Made by a program: the position numbers and the translations under genes. Below the pieces are notes generated by a model. The model was not told where the DNA came from. It ran no database searches and worked only from the letters and a program-made list of their open reading frames with translations. Of a DNA stretch of 64,000 nt, positions 56,970-64,000 are shown one piece after another (the first letter of the stretch is position 1; each line of letters begins with the position of its first letter). The DNA lies in the NCBI GenBank assembly GCA_039602395.1, contig JBCNJP010000025.1, forward strand, positions 41,580,922-41,644,921, read 5' to 3'. The DNA is from Deinandra increscens subsp. villosa. Its lineage: Eukaryota > Streptophyta > Magnoliopsida > Asterales > Asteraceae.

Positions 56970-57878
56970 GTCGTGCCCGTAGGTGTCTTGTAAGCCGTAC
57001 GGAAGGCCCACAATGTGTCATCCAGTTTCTCCGCACAATCCTTACGGTTCTTACTAACCGTTTTCTCCAAAATTTTCTTAATCCCGCGACTCGTGACCTC
57101 AGCCTGCCCACTCGTCTGGGGGTGATATGGTGTAGCCAATCTATGTGTAACCCCATAATGCTGCAATGCCTTCTCCATCTGCGCATTACAAAAGTGGGTG
57201 CCACGATCGCTAATCAGTGCCTTCGGCACTCCAAAACTCGCAAACAGTTTCCTCAAAAACCTCACCACGACTCTCGCATCGTTAGTTAGGAGGGCTTGTG
57301 CCTCGACCCACTTCGAAACATTATCAACGACAACGAGAATGTATTTGTTCCCGCGAGATGGCGGAAACGGACCCATAAAGTCGATACCACAGATATCGAG
57401 TACCTCACATACCTGAATACTAGTCTTGGGCATCTCATCTCTCTTACCTAAATTGCCTACGCGCTGACAATTGTCATATTTGCTGATCAACTCAAACGCA
57501 TCTCTGAAAATGGCCGGCCAGTAGAAGCCCGACTCAAACACCTTCTTTGCGGTGTAAAGCGCTGCGTAATGTCCTCCAATCGGACCCTCGTGACAATGTC
57601 TCAAAATCTTACGTTCCTCACGTCCGTGCACGCATCTCCTGATCACCGAATCAGCTCCAACTCTGTACAAATGCAAATCCTCCCAAATGTAGTGTTTCAC
57701 ATCAACAAAGAGCTTCTTCTTCTGCTGAAATGAAAGTGTTTCTCGCAAAACACCAGTCGACAAATAGTTCGCTAAATCGGCGAACCACGGCTCATCCGGA
57801 TCATCTCTCGCATCCACAAAATCAAGCAACTCAGGGGGGAAATAGTCATTGATAGGGACCCCCTTGAGCTGATCATCA
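56970..57878 (-). pseudogene. ATH2 integrase core
   Basis: A long open frame on the minus strand from about 57829: LRHCHEGPIGGHYAALYTAK (zinc-binding region), GIDFMGPFPPSRGNKYILVV, ALISDRGTHFCNAQ and YHPQTSGQAEVTSRGIKKIL (Asp, Asp, Glu). It then runs LDDTLWAFRTAYKTPTGT and directly into TEK LTR sequence, so the last residues are foreign. The C-terminal domain is absent. The core looks close to intact. Confidence 0.9.
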
Positions 57879-59882
57879 TCAGAACCCTCTAAACGCGAAA
57901 GATGATCGACCGCAACATTCTAGGCCCCTTTTATTCTCTTGGATATCGATATCAAACTCCTGAAGTAACAGACTCCAGCGAATGAGACGTGGCTTGGCAT
58001 CCTGTTTACTAAAAAGATATTTAATCGCCAAATGATCCGTGTAAACAATAGTCTTGGACAGAACAAGATAAAATCTGAATTTATCGAAGGCAAACACAAC
58101 AGCCAGGAGCTCTTTCTCAGTCGTGGTGAAATTCTCCTGCGCATCATTATGAATCCTGCTAACATAGTAAATCAGATGGAAGCGTTTGTCCCTCCTCTGT
58201 CCCAAGACTGCTCCTACTGCGAAATCGCTTGCATCACACATCAACTCAAAGGGTTGGGACCATTCGGGTGCAACCATGATCGGTGCGTTCACCAACTTAT
58301 CTTTGATCAAGTTGAACACTGTCAAACACTCATCAGAAAACAAAAATGAGATATCTTTCTCTAAGAGTTGTGTCATCGGCCTAGTGATCTTTGAAAAGTC
58401 GCGTATGAATCGGCGGCAAAATCTCACGTGGCCTAAGAAATTCCTAATTGCTCTAACCGAAGTGGGAGGCGGAAGTCTAGAAATAGTATCAACTTTGGCT
58501 CGATCCACCTCAAGCCCTGCACGTGAAATCTTGTGCCCAAGCACAATACCCTCGCAAACCATGAAATGGCACTTCTTAGTTTCGCAATTAAACACCAGTT
58601 CGTCTCCTCACATCGAGCTAACATCCGCGATAAGCTCGTCAAACACTGATCAAAGGAACTCCCAAAAACAGAAAAATCATCCATGAAAACCTCCATGGAG
58701 TCCTCGATCATATCATGAAAAATTGCAACCATACAGCATGAAATGTCGCTGGAGCGTTACATAATCCAAACGACATGCGTCGGTACGCGAATGTGCCATA
58801 GGAGCATGTAAAGGTTTTTTTCTTCTGATCCTCCGGTGCGATAGGAATCTGGAAATAACTCAAAAAGCCATCAAGAAAACAATATAATTGTGACCGGCTA
58901 AACGCTCCAACATCTGATCAATGAGCGGTAGGGGGAAATGATCTTTCCTCCTAGCATTGTTGAGTTTGCGATAGTCAATGCAAACTCTCCACCCCGTAAC
59001 CGTGCGCGTAGGAATCATCTCATTCACAAAAACTGTCATGCTCCCTTTCTTGGGCACAACCTGAACCGGAGTGACCCAAGGTGAATCAGATATATGATAT
59101 ATCAAACTAGCATCTAAAAGCTTCAAAACCTCTTTCTTCACCACATCCTGCATGTTCGGGTTCAGCCGTCTCTGCCTCTGCACAACAGGCTTAAACTCAT
59201 CCTCCATCAAAATCTTATGTGTGCAAAAAGAAGGGCTAATCCCCTTATCATCCATGATCTTACACGCAATAGCCTGTTTGTGCTCTCGTAGCACATCTAA
59301 CAACCTTGATTTCTCATCAACCGTCAAATCGGATGCAATGATCACAGGAGGTCTCGAATCCGTCTCCAGAAATGCATACTCCAAGTGAGATGGTAACTCC
59401 TTAAATTCTAATGTGGGCGGATCCTCTATAGACGGTCTAGATTTGGCCCTCATGGTGTCAATGACCTCAAAAACCTTCGGGCTCAAATCTAATGCACTAG
59501 TCTCCTCACTAGTCACCTCACACGCAATAGCAGCGTACACACCAAGCTGCGGGTTAACTCCACCCCAAAGCAGCATATCTGAAACTCCTGAATCACAAAT
59601 GTCCTCAAACTGATCACTCACATGTAGAGTAATGGTGTCAACAAAGTAGAGGGTATCATCCTGATCCTGAGGACGTCTCATCGAATTACGAATGTCAAAC
59701 GTCACCGTCTCGTCCTTGACGCGTAAAGTTAGCGTACCGCTGAAAACATCAACCAAGGCGCGTGCGGTAGCTAAAAACGGGCGACCTAAGATAAGAGGCA
59801 TGTGCTCGTCCTCATCCATATCGAGGATCACAAAATCGACCGGGAAAACAAATTTATCCACTTTAACTAACATGTTCTCCAT
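57879..59882 (-). pseudogene. ATH2 reverse transcriptase and RNase H
   Basis: 59882-58860: protease tail (ILGRPFLATARALVDVFSG), connecting region and RT fingers (SPWVTPVQVVPKKGS, GWRVCIDYRKLN, HFPLPLIDQMLERLAG). Frameshifts follow at about 58860 and 58740, so motif A and the palm are split. The FMDDFSVFG box is intact at about 58670-58696. 58595-57879: thumb and RNase H (RFIRDFSKITRPMTQLLEK, LMCDASDFAVGAVLGQRR, FTTTEKELLAVVFAFDK, YTDHLAIKYLFSK). The order matches ATH1. Confidence 0.9.
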
Positions 59883-60716
59883 AATACCCCTCGGATATTT
59901 GATCGAACTGTCGCAAGCTGAATGCTCATACGTGTGGGTGTGGGCTCACCTAGGTCTAGTCTCACAAAATCTGAATATGGCATTAAGTTTATACTAGCAC
60001 CTTCAGCAAGAGCATTGCTGACATACAAACTACCAATCAAGCATGGAATCGTAAATCTCCCTGGATCCTTCATCTTCTACGGGAGCTTGTTCTGGAGAAC
60101 AGCTAAACACCCCTCATTCAATGTAACAGTAGAAAGCTCCTCAAGTTTCTTCTTGTTTGTCAATAGTTCTTTCAGAAACTTGGCATATTTGGGTATCTAA
60201 GCTAGAGCCTCCACAAATGGTAGATTCATATGCAACTATTTGAACAAAGCCAAAAATTTACTGTAATTCTCCTTAGCTTTCTCTCTCCTCAATCTCCCAG
60301 GATATGGAACTGGGGGTGTGTAAACTCTGAATGGCTCCTTAGGACGTGCTTAACTTGTTGGGCGTAGCCTTTGTTGCACCTGCCCAGGAACAACAGTATC
60401 AACCTCAACATCTCTCTCCTCAGTAACCAGCTCAGTAGTGGCTGGTGGTACTGGATCCTGAGTGGTCTTGCCACTCCGAGTGGTAATCGCCTTAGCTATT
60501 TGGCGAGGATTTGTCTCGGTAATGCCTGGCAAACCTCCCTGTTGGCACTCTGACATAGATTTGGCAAGATGACCCGTCTATCTCTCAATATTCTGCATAT
60601 GAGTGCCATGTTTCCCATTTCTTTAACAACTGAAGAGATATCCTGCTCATTCTTTGTAACACGCAAATCCTGCTGTGAAGAATTCTTCTCACTCTGCTTT
60701 ATGAACTGAGACATCA
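59883..60716 (-). pseudogene. ATH2 gag end and protease (degenerate)
   Basis: About 60716-60350: gag C-terminal pieces including GLPGITETNPRQIAKAITTR, the Athila gag-pol linker. 60340-60200: PYPGRLRREKAKENYSKFLA followed by several stops. About 60090-59870: protease, FTIPCLIGSLYVSNALAEGA then SINLMP. The usual D-L/T-G-A active site reads AEGA, so the catalytic Asp appears lost. SIR3 begins at 60717 and its first bases fall within the apparent Met codon. Confidence 0.78.
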
Positions 60717-61045
60717 TGTTAGTATCTAGTTATTGATTGTCATGTGAAGTATAAAGTACAAGACAAAGTCATGCATGTTTGCTGTTGTCCGAACCCTCGG
60801 CAAACTCCAAGTTCGGACTGGTCCGAACTTGTCCGAACCTGAGGTTCAGACCATCGGGTTTTCAGCTTTATAAATAGTTTGTCTTGTGTATTGTTTATGC
60901 ACTTCTTGGAAATATCTTCTATGTGAACTCTGTGGTGTTTCTCTGTGGTATAATACAAGTCTGTTTGTATTTACTCATCGTGTTCGTCTCGTTTTACATT
61001 AATTTCATACGACTAAGTAGAGGATCCACCGCTCACGCATTTTCA
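60717..61045 (+). repeat. SIR3 5' LTR
   Basis: TGTTAGTATCTAG to CACGCATTTTCA (329 bp), with the GTCCGAAC / GTTCGGAC words at about 60787-60851. A TATA-like TTTATAAATAG lies at about 60869. It is diverged from the SIR1 LTR but colinear with it. Confidence 0.9.
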
Positions 61046-61047
61046 AG

Positions 61048-61059
61048 TGGTACCAGAGC
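61048..61059 (+). other. SIR3 primer-binding site
   Basis: TGGTACCAGAGC, one change from the initiator Met-tRNA complement seen in SIR1. Confidence 0.8.
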
Positions 61060-61294
61060 ATTTGGTTTACTCTATTGGTCGGAAATCATTGTTTTGCGGA
61101 GTTTTAAGTCAAAATTTCACGTTTTTGCAAAATGAGAATCATTTTTGAGTTCGTTTGATTATCTCGAGTGTCCTTTACGTAAAAAATCTTCTTCTAGATT
61201 TTTTCTCTTGAGTATATCTGAGTTCCTGTCGAAAATTTTATCCAAAATCACAGAAAATTGCGAAATTGGAGTCGAGAGTGTTTGTGTTCGTTTG

Positions 61295-61555
61295 AGGTTC
61301 GGACAACTACGAAATAACCGCTCCAAACTCTAGGTTCGGACAGCGTTCGGTTCTTTGATTGGTTTGGCGAGAGTTGGGGTCACGTTCGGACATAGTTTGG
61401 CCGAGGTTCGTACACAGTTCGAAAAACGTTTGGATCAGGTTCCGTTTGTTCATCCGAAGGTGAGGTTCGGAAGGAGTTCGGTCAACTTCTGTTCGGCTAA
61501 GGTTCGGCTTAGGTTCGGAAGAAGTTCGGACGAGGTTCGGCACCGGTTCGGGTGA
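61295..61555 (+). repeat. Iterated GGTTCGG words in the SIR3 leader
   Basis: GGTTCGGA/C, GTTCGGAC and one-base variants occur about fifteen to twenty times between the primer site and gag, all in the sense direction. The region corresponds to 23789-24055 of SIR1. Confidence 0.85.
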
Positions 61556-61576
61556 ACAGTAACCAACATTTACAAA

Positions 61577-63231
61577 ATATCCGATTTTCAAGCGTTAGCG
61601 GCTATTCAAAATTCGGTTCAAGCAACGATGCAAACAATGATGAATTATGATAATGAAATTGGAACAAGTCAGAAAGTTCCCAAATTGCTAAAATTGGAAG
61701 ATTATCATAGTTGGGTTAAAAGATTTGAAGCATACGTTGATACTAATGACATTGATATGTGGTTGTCGTTTACTGATCAATATGTTTATCCTAGAGATGA
61801 AACCGGGGAGCCAGTACTTAAAAGAAAGATGTCCTCTAAACAAAAGAAAGCATATCAGACTGAAAAGAAAGCATATGGTACTTTGACAATGGCGTTGCCT
61901 AAAGAGTAACTACATAAATTTTAGGGTAACTACATATCGAAGAGTTTGTGGGATGCATTGGAAAAGTGATATGAAGGCAATGAACAATTTAAGAAAAGTC
62001 GACGAAAGGTTTTGAAGAAAGAATTTGATAGTTTCAAGAATTATCAAAATGAGTCAATCCCAAATCGGATTGCAAGATTTGCTCATTTAATGAGTGAAAT
62101 GCGTTTGGTCAGTCTTACAAAGGAAGAAGCTGATATGAAAGAAAATATTTTGGAAGCATTACCTGAGAAATGGGAGAATTATGTGATGATGATCACTCAT
62201 AATAAAGAATGTCCGGGATTATCTTTTAATGATCTGATTCAAAGAATTCAAGCGAGGGATATGGAGTTATGGTTAACAAGTCACTTCCTGCACAAGTTCA
62301 AAACCCTGCTGTGTATTTTGGTGATAATGATTCTACCATGAATGCTGGGAAATCTAATATTCTTAGTTCTGCACCTCCTACAGCACTTATTGCAAGTAAA
62401 TCTGAAACTTATAGTTTTTCTGCTGGTTGTAATGTTTGTGTTCCTAGTTCTTTGACTCAGAATGCTTTATCTACTCAAAATACCAATGATTATAATGCTT
62501 TAATGTCTGTGTTGGTATCTTCATATTTTGGGGTTATTACTGGTGTTGTTAATAATGCTGAGTTGACAAATGAAGATTACGATCAGATAGATTATGATCA
62601 TTTGGAAGAAATGGATTTGAATTGGCAATATGCTATGTTGGTTCGAAGAACGAAGAAATTTTTCCATAGAACTGGCAAGGAAAGATTGAATCAGGATGAA
62701 AAAATTGGGCTGGACAAGTCAAAGGTTAAGTGTTATAAGTGTTCTGTTTATAGACATTTTGCACGAGAATGTCCAAGTTCAACTGAAACAAGCTGAAGTC
62801 TGGTCAACATGCTTATTTGGTTGTTCATTCATCAAATGCAGCTCCTAAGGTTGAAGAAAATAAATCTGTTTCTTTTAATGAAAAATTGATAGACACGTTT
62901 TGGCATCCAGATGAATTTGCTTGGAATGCAAATTCTGAAACAACAATGAAACATGCTCCATTTACAGTTGCATTGACTGCTCGTCATGATGATGATGATA
63001 GTATTCTGACTGATTCTGATTCCAATTCAACAATATCAATGATCAAAGAAGTTAAAGTCGATGAATCAAAATGTCTTGATTGTATAAGGCTGAGTAAGAA
63101 AATTGCAAGTCTTGAGAAAAATTCTCAATTATCAACTGAAGAGATTGTTGTGCTCAAGAAAGATTTGTAAGAATTTCAGAAGAAGTATTATGAATTGGTT
63201 CATGTTCATGATGATATTTTGAAAGAAAAGG
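61577..63231 (+). pseudogene. SIR3 gag (truncated, start codon lost)
   Basis: Colinear with SIR1 gag. The expected ATG is ATA at 61577-61579, before TCCGATTTTCAAGCG. Domains: LEDYHSWVKRFEAYV, KKAYGTLTMALPKE then TAA at about 61907, KSLWDALEK then TGA at about 61967, ENILEALPEKWENYVMM, then knuckle CYKCSVYRHFAREC (Gly to Arg). It continues frameshifted through EEIVVLKKDL with TAA at 63168-63170. Homology stops at KEKG near 63231, inside the coiled coil. No pol is reached. Confidence 0.85.
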
Positions 63232-64000
63232 GTAAGTGTACCATCTGTATCTTTCAAAAACCTGGAAACCTAACCCATATTAAGATCCAAGGTCTAAACC
63301 CGATTCTCAACACCATGAATGCTAGAATACCCTCTTCCATATGATAGTACTCTGAAAACGATGAACGTGGGCGAAACCCGCGTGCAAAACCGACTTATAA
63401 GGAAGCGGGAATTGCGAAAACAAGGTTGGTGTTAGTTGCTGATTTGCAAAGTTGCGACCCCCCTTCTAAACCCATCCCACATCGCCAAAATAACAAGTTT
63501 TTGCTCTTTTTCACACCTATAAATACCCCTACTATGTCCCTTATAGTTTGCAACTCCTAGTTTGAGTATAAACAAGTGGAATAACCAATTTTTGGTGGTT
63601 CCACAATACCCCTTTGGGTGTTGTGCTTAGTAGTTTTTTATTCTCTCGACGGGGAGGTGCTGCCCTTCAAGCTCATCTCATTTGAAAAGCTTCTTTGAGG
63701 TAATTCTTCTTCTTCTCTTTTTTTTCTTTCCTTCATTCATTTCGTTATTTGTTTATTTATCATTTTCTTAGTTTAGTTTAGTTAGAAGCTCTAGGCTCGT
63801 TTAGGTAGTCTTGCTAAGGCTCGTTCTTAGAACGCCTGGCATTGTTAAGGATTGTCCTATGGACAACCTAGCTTTGTTAAGGCACGTCCTTAGGACGTGT
63901 AGCCTTGCTTAGGCCGCCTTTAGGCTTGGTGTAGCCTTGTAGAGGCCCGTTAGGCCCAACGAGTCCAACCTAGAAAGTCCAAATTTATTTGTAATCTTCT
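63232..64000 (+). other. Unidentified sequence at the right edge, with a TATA-like promoter and iterated words
   Basis: It begins near GGGTAAGTGTACCATCTG, where SIR3 gag homology ends. CACCTATAAATACCCC at about 63516 looks like a plant core promoter. An exon-like stretch ends at TTTGAGGTAATT (about 63696-63707), a possible splice donor. At 63790-63960 words such as TTAAGGCACGTCCTTAGGAC recur in inverted form. It could be the start of another LTR element or a DNA transposon. No protein is visible before the window ends. Confidence 0.4.

Larger units (their letters stand above)
43900..60716 (-). mobile_element. ATH2: Athila-type Gypsy element, minus strand (43900-44357 and 56970-60716)
   Basis: Right part: gag remnant, protease, reverse transcriptase, RNase H and integrase core. 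Left part: 3' non-coding region homologous to 3950-4387 of ATH1. The TEK array lies between. Relative to ATH1 about 460 bp of integrase C-terminus (equivalent to about 4400-4860) is missing at the TEK position, so a deletion accompanied or followed the insertion. SIR3 interrupts the gag at 60717, and the ATH2 5' LTR is not in the window. Confidence 0.82.

Noticed and set aside
63510..63707. Host gene first exon at the right edge
   Set aside because: TATA and donor-like sequences are suggestive, but no coding frame follows before the window ends, and the following mirrored words look like the retroelement arrays. Left as unidentified.

Overview
This 64-kb window is repetitive nuclear DNA of a seed plant, probably a eudicot with a large genome. 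The evidence is a near-complete plant-type 5S rRNA sequence, plus Ty3/Gypsy elements of the Athila and Tekay (chromovirus) types and Ty1/Copia elements that look Sirevirus-like. I found no convincing host protein gene. Almost every base can be assigned to nested, truncated or recombined LTR retrotransposons. The species, and even the family, are inference only.

Layout. ATH1 (Athila pol, minus strand) covers 1-7640 and carries a solo LTR at 5112-5501. SIR2 (Copia, minus strand, gag without pol) abuts it at 7641 and runs to 27396. SIR2 is split at 8518/24652 by SIR1 (8519-24651, target duplication GTATA). SIR1 is itself split at 10668/21092 by TRG (10669-21091, target duplication CGATC), a gag-only Gypsy element with LTRs of about 3.9 kb. 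LRD, a coding-free element with LTRs of about 3.1 kb, spans 27397-42026. Its 5' LTR holds a solo Tekay-like LTR (SOL, 28533-31139, target duplication TATTT). Its 3' LTR holds CLR (37228-41490), a coding-free Copia-like element with a third, truncated LTR and a captured 5S rRNA sequence. Next comes an Athila LTR plus leader on the plus strand (ATH3, 42029 to about 43890), fused head-on to the 3' part of a minus-strand Athila (ATH2). ATH2 is interrupted by a Tekay tandem array (TEK, 44358-56969) and resumes at 56970-60716. SIR3 (Copia, plus strand) enters at 60717 and is cut at about 63231 by an unidentified sequence that runs to the window end.

How the parts relate. The only coding content is gag and pol, and all of it is damaged by stops, frameshifts or lost catalytic residues. 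SIR1 and TRG kept gag but no pol. LRD and CLR have no coding at all, so they would depend on proteins from relatives elsewhere.

Most interesting signals. (1) SIR1 is bounded by one target duplication but its two 344-bp LTRs face each other, as if an aberrant cDNA with an inverted end had integrated. (2) Several families carry arrays of short hairpins whose stems differ in sequence but stay paired: three in the SIR 3' region with GNRA-type loops, two in the TEK leader, seven in the LRD LTR and four in the TEK LTR. (3) Unrelated families each iterate their own short word in the LTR or leader. (4) CLR contains an LTR-5S rRNA-LTR chimera. (5) TEK has an extra Pro/Gln/Tyr-rich reading frame with a coiled-coil end upstream of gag.
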